The notes beneath the pieces are model-generated. The model saw only the letters and a list, made by a program, of their open reading frames with translations, did not search any database and was not told where the DNA came from. From CAYVZU01 sp964455935 (GTDB lineage Bacteria; Fibrobacterota; CAYVZU01), in assembly GCA_964455935.1 (NCBI GenBank), contig CAYVZU010000018.1, positions 1 to 42,379 on the forward strand: a stretch of 42,379 nt of DNA. Direction: 5' to 3'. This document shows, piece by piece, positions 8,564 to 17,420 of this stretch (positions are counted from its first letter, which is position 1; the number at the start of each line of letters is the position of its first letter). The position numbers and the translations under genes were made by a program.

Positions 8564-9790
8564 TCACGCGGACAAACTCGAATAGCAGGTATTGTACTCT
8601 TTGATCATTCTAGAAAGGCTGAAGCTTTTCATTACCGTATCGCGTGCGTTGTCTCGGACGTGATCAAGACCTTCCCATTTTTCAACGATCTCCGCAAACT
8701 TCAAGCACAAGTCGCTAGGGTCATCCGGTCTAAACATGAAGCCATTCTTACCGTCCTCAATGATCTCCAGAATTCCCCCAGTCTGCGCGCCGACAACAAC
8801 CCGACGACATGCCATGGCTTCAACCAATGTTAAACCAAACGATTCACTCACCGTAGAAGAAGAAGCGCTCACCACAATGTCAAGCCCGCTGTAGATCCTT
8901 GGTAGATTTTCTGTCTTGCCCATGAACACAACATCATTGTTTTTCGAGTAAGGACTCAGCATGCGCCTCAATTCCTGCACGTAACCGCTGTCTTGGTCCA
9001 AAATCTCTCCAATGAAGAACAATTTCGGACAGGTTCCAAAAGATTTTGCTTTCTTGAAGTCAGCAAAGGCTTTTCCAACACACTGCGACCCTTTTGCAGC
9101 GGATAACCGGCCAATATTGCCGATCACAATGTCGCTATCGGCAAGCCCATGACTGTCCCTGAACTGGACTCGTGCTTCTTGAGAAAAGTTGTATTTCCTG
9201 GTATCGATTCCATTGTAGATTACATGAACTTTAGCGGATAGTGCCCTATGACAAATGGGGCCCCTCGCTATCACGTTCTTCACGGCATGCGAAACCGCTA
9301 TGACTGCATCGGAAAGCAGGATACAGATTAGATCAAAAACTCTGTCAATAACGTGGATATAACTCAGGTTCTGACGAACCAGCATAAACGACAGGGTTGA
9401 AAACCAAGGCCGCAGAAGTGTCTTTGCAAAGAATACTGCCATGATAATTTTGGAGAATTCACTAAGATTATTAATGTGGACGACCGAGATATTTCGAGAG
9501 GCAAGTATTCGAAGTATGGCCGGGGTGGCGCGTATCATTCTAAAGAACGATCGAACAAGAACTGATGCTGGGTTTTGCGGCAATCGCTCGCGGTGAAATC
9601 TTTGCAGCGCTTTGATTCGAAAGACCCGAAGGCCCTTCGCCTCCAGTCGATCCGACCACTCGCCTGGACTGCAGATGATAGTTGGGTCCGTAGATTCTTG
9701 GTTTGATAGAATGAGGTTCTCTGTAAGTAATTCTGCGCCTCCCCAATAATCGGCACAGAATATATATGCGATCCTACGGGTGGTATCCAA
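8564..9790 (-). CDS. GT4-family glycosyltransferase
   Basis: 408 residues, GT-B fold. Seen: 'DYWGGAELLTENL' (14-26) as the N-terminal loop, 'YNGIDTRKY' (192-200), 'GRLSAAKG' (227-234) and E-x7-E in 'ESFGLTLVEAM' (317-327). It lies 3 bp upstream of nothing but the next GT2 gene's stop (9794), in tight tandem order, so it is part of one transcript. Expected to act on the cytoplasmic face, extending the lipid-linked repeat unit. The substrate is unknown. Confidence 0.88.
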   Translation of the reverse strand: MDTTRRIAYIFCADYWGGAELLTENLILSNQESTDPTIICSPGEWSDRLEAKGLRVFRIKALQRFHRERLPQNPASVLVRSFFRMIRATPAILRILASRNISVVHINNLSEFSKIIMAVFFAKTLLRPWFSTLSFMLVRQNLSYIHVIDRVFDLICILLSDAVIAVSHAVKNVIARGPICHRALSAKVHVIYNGIDTRKYNFSQEARVQFRDSHGLADSDIVIGNIGRLSAAKGSQCVGKAFADFKKAKSFGTCPKLFFIGEILDQDSGYVQELRRMLSPYSKNNDVVFMGKTENLPRIYSGLDIVVSASSSTVSESFGLTLVEAMACRRVVVGAQTGGILEIIEDGKNGFMFRPDDPSDLCLKFAEIVEKWEGLDHVRDNARDTVMKSFSLSRMIKEYNTCYSSLSA

Positions 9791-9793
9791 TAG

Positions 9794-10912
9794 CTATTTC
9801 TCCCGCAAGAAGGATTTAATGCTTGCTAAAAAGACCGAGACCCCCGGAACGGAGTTACTCTTGAGCTGTCCCATTGCTCCTGTCCAGGCCCTAACAGCGG
9901 CGCAACCCAACGGAATCGATGAAAATAACAGGATTGCCACAATCTTTAGCAGGCAATATGTTTGGCGAAGCGTATTTTCAGAACGCCAATTACCCCGGGA
10001 TAAGGCGTTTGTCGCAATCAAACGCGCCTGGTGCGCGTTGCCAAGGAGAAGGAAATTACGAGCCCGCAGAAGATCGTCGCATGTCTTCATGAATCGGTAA
10101 CCTGCCAAATCCGCTTCCTTAACAAACTGTTTTGCGTGGTGCTCCAAAAAAAAGTCGATTACATTGAACATGTCGGCAGGAACCGTTCGGGTAGTCCTGA
10201 TTCTATGTGAGTAGCTGACTTCAGCCTGGCGATATTTTAGCAATGGATCGGGAAGCACGCTTATGGGATGGTTCAGCAGGATGCGAAGCCACACGCCCAA
10301 GTCCGAGGATGTTTTGAAATTCCTGATCCCCCACATTTGGATCTCTTCCTTATAGATCCGGCTTCGAACCAGAGCGCTTGGACAAACAAGAAAATTGCCG
10401 AATTTCAGAACAGCCCTGAATACCTCCTCAAAATGAAGGGCTTCGCCTTCTTTCCCGGCAAACATTTGGGGCAACGTCCCATAGGTGCCTGTAACTGTAC
10501 CGGTGGCATCAACGGTGAGGGCGGGGCTGAAAACTGCCCCGATTTCGGGATGCTCCCGCATAATCCGGACCTGCGACTCGATAATGTTGGGCATGTATAT
10601 GTCATCCGAATGAAAAATACCCGTATAGATCCCATTTGCCAGGAAAATACATCGCGTGAAATTAGCTTCACCCCCGATATTTGTTTCGGATGCGCGGATC
10701 GAGATCCTGCGATCCCGTCGACAGAACTCGTTGGCAATTTCAGCAGTGTTATCCGTGGAGGCGTTGTCAGCAATCACAATTTCAAGGTTGGAGTAAGTCT
10801 GACCTATGATGGAATCAAGGGTCTCGCGCAGCGTTGAGGAACTGTTGAAGGTTGGAATGCAGATCGAAACCAGCGGGGTTTCGGACATAGGGGTTTTTGC
10901 CCGATCAGGCAT
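9794..10912 (-). CDS. GT2-family glycosyltransferase
   Basis: A 372-residue GT-A enzyme. The first ~110 residues carry 'LVSICIPTFNSSSTLRETL', 'LEIVIADNASTDNTAEIA' and the metal/nucleotide-binding acidic motif in 'GIFHSDDIYMPN'. A C-terminal hydrophobic stretch ('ILLFSSIPLGCAAV') suggests membrane association. The start ATG overlaps the stop of the GT10 gene by 8 bp, typical of translational coupling; a second Met at codon 9 is possible. Inverting GT2 enzymes of this type add hexoses or N-acetylhexosamines. Donor not deducible. Confidence 0.87.
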   Translation of the reverse strand: MPDRAKTPMSETPLVSICIPTFNSSSTLRETLDSIIGQTYSNLEIVIADNASTDNTAEIANEFCRRDRRISIRASETNIGGEANFTRCIFLANGIYTGIFHSDDIYMPNIIESQVRIMREHPEIGAVFSPALTVDATGTVTGTYGTLPQMFAGKEGEALHFEEVFRAVLKFGNFLVCPSALVRSRIYKEEIQMWGIRNFKTSSDLGVWLRILLNHPISVLPDPLLKYRQAEVSYSHRIRTTRTVPADMFNVIDFFLEHHAKQFVKEADLAGYRFMKTCDDLLRARNFLLLGNAHQARLIATNALSRGNWRSENTLRQTYCLLKIVAILLFSSIPLGCAAVRAWTGAMGQLKSNSVPGVSVFLASIKSFLREK

Positions 10913-11930
10913 TGGCGTGATGCAAAAGGGTCTTTACAAAACAGGCAGATGTGAACGGGAAAGAAGCGGGACCGGACAGAAAGGAAGCGATGCTTTCCTG
11001 ATATTCCAGATATTTGTCTTCTCGCAGGACGCTAATATGTGAATAGAGGCTGGAATAATTGTCGAAATCTCTTTTATCAATAAAGCAGTTCTGCGGGATG
11101 TGCTGAGCTATATTTGGGGCGCCCAAATAGATGGGAACGCATCCGGCAAAAAAGCAGTCGAAAATCTTTTCAGTAATATATCCCGGGAAACCCGTCGCGT
11201 TCTCGTAACAGATTGCGAACCGGTACTTGGATAAAATCTCTATCTTATTCTTGACCGGTCCTTGGTAGGTCCGAAACCGGCGGGACAGAAGTGCGCACAA
11301 AGGCCCAATGCGATTGAGGTAGACAAAGGGGCGCCGGTTGGGAAAGATATGCCTGTCCCAGCTCATCCCGTAGAACCGAAAATGATCGGGCGCATTCTTC
11401 TCGAACCACTCAATAGCCTGCAGGCGCTCCGAGTAGAGCTCAAAAGGGTGGTTGGCTTTCTTATTTCCGGCGATGAGGGTACAAAGAGTGCGGCTATTTC
11501 CGTCCCGCGCAAAGGGGTTGCGAGGAAAGACCTGGGCATAATTGAGCTTGAAATAGCGTTTGTTATCAACAAGGTCGTCATTCCATGTGAAAAGCTTGTC
11601 GAATGGCTCATGGTTTGCCATTTGCCAGTTTTGGGGGCTGACAATATTGTTTTCAAGTAGCAACACCCATTTTTCAACTGTGCCAAACCATGACCCTAGA
11701 ATGTCTTTAGGGCCGGCCGGCGGGATATCACTGAAAACGACAATCTTCGGCTTTCCATTGCTTTTCCGACATACGTCAAGAGTATTGCACGTTCCACCGC
11801 TGGCGCTAATTTTATCTTTTAGTGCCCGCCATGGCGCCAGGCAATTATCTCTGTTATGGACGCTTAATGGATTGAATAGCTCATTATCCTGATAATGTTT
11901 TGAAACGGCCACAGACAGGTTGATCGCCAA
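10905..11930 (-). CDS. GT10-family alpha-1,3/1,4-fucosyltransferase
   Basis: The C-terminal half matches GT10: 'RFAICYENATGFPGYITEKI' (donor-binding segment with ENs and the TEK triad), then 'FDCFFAGCVPIYLGAPN' and 'NCFIDKRDF'. These enzymes transfer L-fucose from GDP-fucose, and gmd and fcl for GDP-fucose are in the same locus. An open frame extends to 12065 but would overlap the upstream gene by 125 bp. A TTG at 11928-11930 lies 7 nt after TAGGAG, which overlaps the upstream stop, so I set the start there (about 341 residues). The 3' end overlaps the next gene by 8 bp. Confidence 0.85.
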   Translation of the reverse strand: MAINLSVAVSKHYQDNELFNPLSVHNRDNCLAPWRALKDKISASGGTCNTLDVCRKSNGKPKIVVFSDIPPAGPKDILGSWFGTVEKWVLLLENNIVSPQNWQMANHEPFDKLFTWNDDLVDNKRYFKLNYAQVFPRNPFARDGNSRTLCTLIAGNKKANHPFELYSERLQAIEWFEKNAPDHFRFYGMSWDRHIFPNRRPFVYLNRIGPLCALLSRRFRTYQGPVKNKIEILSKYRFAICYENATGFPGYITEKIFDCFFAGCVPIYLGAPNIAQHIPQNCFIDKRDFDNYSSLYSHISVLREDKYLEYQESIASFLSGPASFPFTSACFVKTLLHHANA

Positions 11931-11940
11931 AACTGGACTC

Positions 11941-12951
11941 CTATCGCCAGATGTGCTGAAGAACCGCGGCGAATCTGTGATAAAAGGTATGCTCGCCGGC
12001 GGCTCTCCGGTATCCATTGATTTCGATTTGCTTCCGGCGGCTCTCGCAATCCCTATACCACTCAATTTGTTTAATGCAGTCTTCCACGCTCGAATAGACC
12101 TGAATCTCCTCGCCGATCCGGAAATAGGTCTCTAGGCCCGGGTAGTAGTTGGAGAGTTGGAACCCACCGGCCAGCGGTATCTCGAAATTTCGGCCCTTGG
12201 GTTGCTCGACCCGCTTGGGTGATCGGACAAAATTCCTGAAATTCCTAAGCCCGCCAAAAACAAATCGATAATCGCAGCTGACACTATTCGACACATTCAG
12301 ATTTATGCGGCTTTTCCGAAAAACCTGCTCCATCCTTTCGCAGGAAATCCGGCCATTGGGCCATCCTGGGCCAAAGCATTCAACAGGGATTCCCTTCTGT
12401 CCCAATTGCCGAACGAACCAAGCTCTGAAAGGGTTCTCCTGACCAATAAAGGAGATCTCATATTCATATTTCTCGCTTTCGGACAGCGGACCGACATTGT
12501 CGGTGAGCGTGGCGCCAGCCCATTGGGTCAATATAGGGGTAATGCCGAGGGCTTTGTATTTGGCCACGCTCCATGGGTCCGTGGTGCAAGAAAATGTAAA
12601 GTGCGGGGCGTAGTGCTGGGTGTAATCTTCGAACCGCCATTGATCGTCTCCAAACCAGGCAACGGTTGTGGTCCGTTTCCTGATTTTGTCGAGCGTGTCG
12701 TGAGTGAATTCATTCCTAAATTGCAGAAAAAATATAAGGTCGTAATTACCTGACTCCGCTATGGATAGCGCGCGGCATTGCAGCTCGCCCAAACGCCCAA
12801 AGAACTCGTCGAAATACAAGTAGTCGACTTTCCCAACAAGCTTCTCGAAAGGATCTCCAATATAGCGCTTGTCGTTGGAGAGTCCCCGCTCCGGAATGCC
12901 ATAGTCGTATTTCATGATCACGCACAAAACTTTTTTGTCCGGGTACTTCAT
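11941..12951 (-). CDS. CgeB-like glycosyltransferase (DUF3880/GT-B type)
   Basis: 336 residues. An N-terminal Rossmann-like part has 'NYDLIFFLQFRNEFTHDTL', followed by 'TTVAWFGDDQWRFEDY' and 'FTFSCTTDPWSVAKYKALG'. Next are 'SFIGQENPFRAWFVRQLG' and the C-terminal '1_2' glycosyltransferase segment 'GRNFEIPLAGGFQLSNYYPG' with 'YSSVEDCIKQIEWY'. This is the plan of CgeB/spore-maturation-like glycosyltransferases found in O-antigen clusters. It sits 2 bp after the GT2 gene and directly before the GT10 gene. Substrate unknown. Confidence 0.8.
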   Translation of the reverse strand: MKYPDKKVLCVIMKYDYGIPERGLSNDKRYIGDPFEKLVGKVDYLYFDEFFGRLGELQCRALSIAESGNYDLIFFLQFRNEFTHDTLDKIRKRTTTVAWFGDDQWRFEDYTQHYAPHFTFSCTTDPWSVAKYKALGITPILTQWAGATLTDNVGPLSESEKYEYEISFIGQENPFRAWFVRQLGQKGIPVECFGPGWPNGRISCERMEQVFRKSRINLNVSNSVSCDYRFVFGGLRNFRNFVRSPKRVEQPKGRNFEIPLAGGFQLSNYYPGLETYFRIGEEIQVYSSVEDCIKQIEWYRDCESRRKQIEINGYRRAAGEHTFYHRFAAVLQHIWR

Positions 12952-12953
12952 TT

Positions 12954-13919
12954 TTAGACGTTTCCCCTCATTTCAATTTCTTTCTTGTTTACCTTTAGCT
13001 CCCTTCCAAGCACCCGATAGATTGTCTTTACGGGAAGAAGAATTGCAAATCCATTGAGCAACAGCACAAATTTGCCAAACCAGGAATTTGCATGATAGAT
13101 CGTCTTGAGAAGAACACGCAGAATTTCAAAACGTGGCCGGTCTATTTTCAAATCGCCAAGAATAAGCAAAGTATACCCGAAATGATATCCCAAAGGATTC
13201 TGCCATCGCCTGCGCCGCAGCACCGTTTTTCTGGCCTTTTTTGTGGGAAGCGCTTCCAATGACAGCATCTGATATAGAAGGATTTCGCTTCCAATACCCG
13301 TGGAGCCAGGGCCTCTGGTGAGCAGCGGTGTCTTGGTGGTATAGACCCAGCCCAGAGCGCCAAATGCCTTCATAAGAATAAAAAGCTGTTGGTAATGAGT
13401 GTGAAGGTATTTGTAGCCGTATTGTATGTAGGGCTTCACGGCATCTGATTTAAAGATGATGCTGGGCACGAATCCAAATGAGTAAAACGAATGAGAAAGC
13501 TTGTCGTGAAGCAAGGATTCCACCGTACGCAGAGTTCCGCGCTCGGATCTTATTACCCCAACATCCGAAATTCGTATCATGTCCGCTTTTCGCTGCTGAA
13601 TCGCTTCGATCAAATCGCCCGCGCTGTCCAAGTGAAGGACATCGTCGTCGCACAGGATCCATTTGTAATAGCCTTTTCCGTACTCATAGGAACGCAAAAT
13701 GTTCCCATTTCCACCGATGTTTGCAGGATGTGTGATGACAGTATAGTCGGCAAAATGACTTTTGAAGGATTCGCACACCGCAAGCGTGTCGTCGGGCGAT
13801 GCGTTGTTGAGAACGACAATTTCGCAGTCGCGAAAAGGGGAAAGGGAAAGCGAGGAAAGGGTTTTTTTAAGTAATTCAGACCGATTGTAGGTTATCAGCA
13901 CTATTGACAAATCGAGCAT
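12954..13919 (-). CDS. GT2-family glycosyltransferase
   Basis: 321 residues. A GT-A domain has 'LSIVLITYNRSELLKKTL' at the N-terminus, 'EIVVLNNASPDDTLAV' and the acidic 'WILCDDDVLHL' motif near residue 95. The C-terminal third is amphipathic/hydrophobic, suggesting membrane attachment. The 5' end overlaps the flippase gene by 44 bp, a longer overlap than elsewhere in the operon, but both frames are clearly coding. Donor unknown. Confidence 0.86.
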   Translation of the reverse strand: MLDLSIVLITYNRSELLKKTLSSLSLSPFRDCEIVVLNNASPDDTLAVCESFKSHFADYTVITHPANIGGNGNILRSYEYGKGYYKWILCDDDVLHLDSAGDLIEAIQQRKADMIRISDVGVIRSERGTLRTVESLLHDKLSHSFYSFGFVPSIIFKSDAVKPYIQYGYKYLHTHYQQLFILMKAFGALGWVYTTKTPLLTRGPGSTGIGSEILLYQMLSLEALPTKKARKTVLRRRRWQNPLGYHFGYTLLILGDLKIDRPRFEILRVLLKTIYHANSWFGKFVLLLNGFAILLPVKTIYRVLGRELKVNKKEIEMRGNV

Positions 13920-15291
13920 ATCGTCTCCTTAGTTCGGAACGGACAAGCATTGGCAATATCCATCCGCCAGTTATTAGCATACAAAAGATATTCCCCGCCA
14001 CCATTCCGAAGACGCCCCATCGTTTGGCGCAGTAGTACATGCAGCAGGCTTGCAGGATACTGATCGGAATTCCAAGAAATGCGTTTTCTTTGATTCTGTT
14101 GAATGCATTGCACATTAGCGAATGGACGTCCAGCCAAATCCGGGAAAGATTATAGAGTCCCACAATAAACAAAAGCGAAAGACCGGGAACCGAGGCGGGC
14201 CCAATCCAAATCTTCACAATGAACTGGCCGGCAAACATTATGAACAGCCAGAAGAAGAGAAAAGGAACTATGAACAGGACCTTCACCTGACGTTTCCTTC
14301 GCCGGATCCATTCCCAATCGTTGCTGGCGATTGCATTGCCAAAGGCGGCCCACAAAGGTCCAAAGACGATTCCTGTAATCATTCCATAAGCCATAAACAG
14401 TCGCATGGCAAGGGTGTAGGGAGTTACCTCGGCCGGACCGACCGCGTTTGAAATAAAGAGCTTGTCCAAGCTGTATTGGAGAACACCCGAGATTTGAATA
14501 AGTGTAAACATGAGTCCGACATTCATGATCGAGCGAAGATCGGTTCGTGAAAACTTCTCCTTGTGCGGGAAATACATTTGCGGGTCTTTGATCATGAGCC
14601 GGACTGCATTAATGAGAATGACAACCGTCGGCAAGCCGTTGCACAGAAACACGACTCCGACAATGCTGACCTTGAGAAAAATGGATACCAAAAGCCCCCC
14701 GAATCCCGCAACCTGGGAGGCGATGTCCCAATATCCGTACTGGTGCATTTTCTGCGTGGCCGCATAGATAGGACTGACATAGCTCAATAGAATGGAAAGG
14801 AGAGTGAACGTTCCCATGACGTACGCCGCCATTGGGATATCGGCCTCAAAGGAGGAGCCACGGGCATTGAGGATGGAAACCCAGTCAATCCATCCAAGCA
14901 GGGAGCAGACGGTCCAGACTACAAATCCAACTGAGCAGATTACCAGGAGAGAATGCTGCGTTGTCGCTATGAGCCGCTTCTGGCGCGGCAGATCGTCTTG
15001 GGCCGTAGCCTCGATTAGTGTGTTCTGGAGCCCCAATCCAAAACCGAAATTCCCCAACTGGATCCAGGCCACAACGGAAATGATTGTTGCATAAATGCCG
15101 TAGCCCTCATTGCCTCCCAGAAAGCTGACTAGCATCGAGGTGCCGAAGATTTGTATGCCGATTGCGATTGCCCTGCCCGGCAGCCCAACCGCAAACGCTT
15201 TTGCAAGCTGGTTCTCGCGGTGGCCGGAACGCAGCCTGACCAAGTTTAGAACAGTCCTAAACAGGGGAAGTATCGATTCTTTTAGATTCAT
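13876..15291 (-). CDS. wzx: Wzx-like O-antigen/polysaccharide flippase
   Basis: A 471-residue integral membrane protein with about 12 hydrophobic helices. The first helix region is 'GIQIFGTSMLVSFLGGNEGY'-like, followed by 'GFGLGLQNTLIEA', a pattern usual for Wzx/RfbX proteins ('G.GL.N.l'). It would move the completed undecaprenyl-linked repeat unit from the cytoplasmic to the periplasmic face. Together with the Wzy/WaaL-like gene at 7148 it indicates a Wzx/Wzy-dependent polysaccharide. It is followed by a run of glycosyltransferases and preceded by a 252-bp gap that may hold a separate promoter. Confidence 0.85.
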   Translation of the reverse strand: MNLKESILPLFRTVLNLVRLRSGHRENQLAKAFAVGLPGRAIAIGIQIFGTSMLVSFLGGNEGYGIYATIISVVAWIQLGNFGFGLGLQNTLIEATAQDDLPRQKRLIATTQHSLLVICSVGFVVWTVCSLLGWIDWVSILNARGSSFEADIPMAAYVMGTFTLLSILLSYVSPIYAATQKMHQYGYWDIASQVAGFGGLLVSIFLKVSIVGVVFLCNGLPTVVILINAVRLMIKDPQMYFPHKEKFSRTDLRSIMNVGLMFTLIQISGVLQYSLDKLFISNAVGPAEVTPYTLAMRLFMAYGMITGIVFGPLWAAFGNAIASNDWEWIRRRKRQVKVLFIVPFLFFWLFIMFAGQFIVKIWIGPASVPGLSLLFIVGLYNLSRIWLDVHSLMCNAFNRIKENAFLGIPISILQACCMYYCAKRWGVFGMVAGNIFCMLITGGWILPMLVRSELRRRYARFVNSADNLQSV

Positions 15292-15543
15292 GTACGGTGA
15301 TAGTTCAAGTCAGCAAGTTGGAATGAAAAGTGTCGAGGTTCTTTGCAGGTCATTCGAAACGATCAAGAGGCAATATGCTGCTTCGGCCAATGACCAAATG
15401 TTTGCCGTGGAACTTGGCGGATATATTACTGACGGGTATGCAACGGTTCGGGTTTCGCCGTTTTCAACAGCACCGGTCCATCGTTGCATCCCACAGTATT
15501 CACAGGCAAAAGCGCGACAGGACAAATCCGCTTTGTCCTTTCA
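15292..15543. other. Gap between yerE-like and wzx genes with inverted repeats
   Basis: The only large gap in the main minus-strand series. It holds a 7-bp perfect hairpin (15520-15538) right after the yerE-like stop. It also holds 8-bp arms ATGCAACG (15438-15445) and CGTTGCAT (15482-15489) separated by 36 nt. No open frame here looks coding. It may separate a sugar-nucleotide transcript from a transport/transferase transcript. Confidence 0.4.
15520..15538 (-). terminator. Possible weak terminator or attenuator hairpin
   Basis: On the minus strand, GGACAAA-gcgga-TTTGTCC forms a perfect 7-bp stem with a 5-nt loop, 6 nt after the yerE-like stop. No T-run follows directly, so it may only stabilise the mRNA end. 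Confidence 0.35.
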
Positions 15544-17358
15544 TTAATCCTCGTGCAAGGGTTTGATGATCATGGTCTTCCTAAAGAGTTCCCGGTCTAA
15601 AAACGGATACATATCTTCGAGCGGTTTGGAAATCAATCGGCCATCCGGCTTTCGTTCGGATGAAAGTTTTGGATATAACGTCTGGGAGGGATCCATCATG
15701 ATCTCGCAAATCACCGGGCCGGAAAGGTGCAGAATCTCTTTTAGCACGGAAGGGAGATTCTTTTCGTTTTTGATCTTTATGGACTTGATCCCGTAACCTT
15801 TGGCAATCTTGCAGATGTCGGGACAGCACACACCACCTTCCGGACACGAAGCTATGTGCCTGCCATCGAAATAGGCGTCCTGCGTTATTCGAATCGAGAG
15901 ATAGGACCCGTTGTTAAGCACAAATACTTTAATGGGTAGTTTGTGGAAGGCAATGGTTTGTAACTCCTGTATATTCATCTGTATGCTGCCGTCTCCGGTG
16001 ATGAGAACCACCGGTCCCTTGTTTCGCGCAAAGCTTGCGCCCACCGCTGCCGGAAGATCGTACCCCATGGAAGCGCATCCCTGGTTTGCAAAAACTCTCA
16101 TTCCCTTCTTGATGCGCATAATCTGGTAAGTTGCCGTATAGGCCGTACCATTCCCTGTCACAACGAGATCGTCTTTCTTCAGCTGTTTGAATAACTCGTC
16201 CGCGAATACATAGAAGTTCACAAATTTCGGGTTGCGCGGATTGTCATCGAGGATTCCGGGCAATGATTTCCTGCATCCGCCGCACCATTTGAGCCACTCC
16301 TTTTTCTTTTCAATGCTCTTTTTTCCCAGTTGGCAAAGCATCTCTTCTATGAACAGGCCCGCATCCGAATGTATGGCCATGTTGCAACGCAATGTTGGCT
16401 TCTGGAGCTCTGCTTCGTCGATGTTCACCATCGCGCGGAACGCGCCTCTGGCGAAAGCGTCATAGTTATAGCTGGTGACCCGAATACCAAGACGCGAGCC
16501 AATTGAGAGGAAGAGGTCGCTGTTTTGAAGGACCATGTTGCCAACCCTGTCACCGCAGATGCCGGGCCGACCAAAAAACAGGGGATGGTCGGACCAAATC
16601 GAGTCGTTACCGCCGATACTGGTTAGAACCGGGACATTTAGTTTTGCGACCAGCTTCTCGAAGAGGCCCGTTGCCCCGGCAAGCCGGATCCCCTGACCGG
16701 CCAACAACACCGGTCTGCTGCATTGTTCGAATCTCGCGATCAGGTCTTTCACCTGTGCCCGAATCAAATTGACGTCGAAAAGGAGTTCGTCTTCCTTGGA
16801 ATCGTATTCCTCAAGCTGATCTTCGTCAATCATGGCCGCTTGAATACAAAGCGGAACATCGATCCATACCGGCCCCGGCCGGCCATGCGTTGCAAGATAA
16901 ATTGCCTTATCGAGGTGATATTTGATTTTGTGGGGGTCCTGAACCATGACGGCGTATTTTGTGATGGGCTTGACGACATCCACGATGTTTATCTCTTGGT
17001 CGCCCAGTTGCCGCAACCTGATTTGCGGACATGCCGCGATTGTGGTTTCCAGTCTCACTTGACCGGAGATGTAAAGACATGGCAGCGAGTCGAGCCATTG
17101 GCCGGTCACGCCCGTGATTGTGTTGGTGCCGCCAGGGCCGGTCGTTACAACCGCAACACCAAGTTTCCCCGAGGCTCGCGCATACCCTTCGGCGGCAATG
17201 GCAGCCGCCTGTTCATGGTGCGGGCAGGTATAGGTCAGACCCTTTTGGCGCCCTACCGAATCGACCAAGTACATGGCGCCCCCGCCGGAAATCATAAAAA
17301 CGTGCGTTGCGCCATGTTCAACAAGTCGCTTTGTGATGTAATCAGTAACCCGAATCAT
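15544..17358 (-). CDS. yerE: YerE-like thiamine-diphosphate flavoenzyme (acetolactate-synthase family)
   Basis: 604 residues with the three-domain plan of acetohydroxyacid synthases. The ThDP-activating Glu is in 'HHEQAAA' (E49), followed by 'TTGPGGTNTITGV' (72-84), a middle FAD-type domain ('LLAGQGIRLAGA', 'ITSIGGNDS'-like region 218-252), and the ThDP/Mg motif 'GDGSIQ' (455-460) ending in 'LNNGSYLSI' (481-489). Its position after ddhA-B-D-C and a reductase, not near ilv genes, points to YerE. YerE decarboxylates pyruvate and adds the acetyl unit to C-4 of a CDP-3,6-dideoxy-4-ketohexose. A different 2-oxo acid donor cannot be excluded. No small regulatory subunit is encoded nearby. Confidence 0.75.
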   Translation of the reverse strand: MIRVTDYITKRLVEHGATHVFMISGGGAMYLVDSVGRQKGLTYTCPHHEQAAAIAAEGYARASGKLGVAVVTTGPGGTNTITGVTGQWLDSLPCLYISGQVRLETTIAACPQIRLRQLGDQEINIVDVVKPITKYAVMVQDPHKIKYHLDKAIYLATHGRPGPVWIDVPLCIQAAMIDEDQLEEYDSKEDELLFDVNLIRAQVKDLIARFEQCSRPVLLAGQGIRLAGATGLFEKLVAKLNVPVLTSIGGNDSIWSDHPLFFGRPGICGDRVGNMVLQNSDLFLSIGSRLGIRVTSYNYDAFARGAFRAMVNIDEAELQKPTLRCNMAIHSDAGLFIEEMLCQLGKKSIEKKKEWLKWCGGCRKSLPGILDDNPRNPKFVNFYVFADELFKQLKKDDLVVTGNGTAYTATYQIMRIKKGMRVFANQGCASMGYDLPAAVGASFARNKGPVVLITGDGSIQMNIQELQTIAFHKLPIKVFVLNNGSYLSIRITQDAYFDGRHIASCPEGGVCCPDICKIAKGYGIKSIKIKNEKNLPSVLKEILHLSGPVICEIMMDPSQTLYPKLSSERKPDGRLISKPLEDMYPFLDRELFRKTMIIKPLHED

Positions 17359-17420
17359 CGTATCTCCTCTGTAATGGGACTATTCTGCTGACAGGGATAT
17401 GTCCCGGCAGCATGCCATTG

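Noticed and set aside
15310..15525. Minus-strand frame of 71 codons between the yerE-like and wzx genes
   Set aside because: No recognisable motif and contains an inverted repeat; more like leader DNA than a gene.
15544..17358. Housekeeping acetolactate synthase (ilvB)
   Set aside because: No ilvN, ilvC or other branched-chain genes nearby, and it sits in a dideoxysugar unit. Kept only as an alternative.
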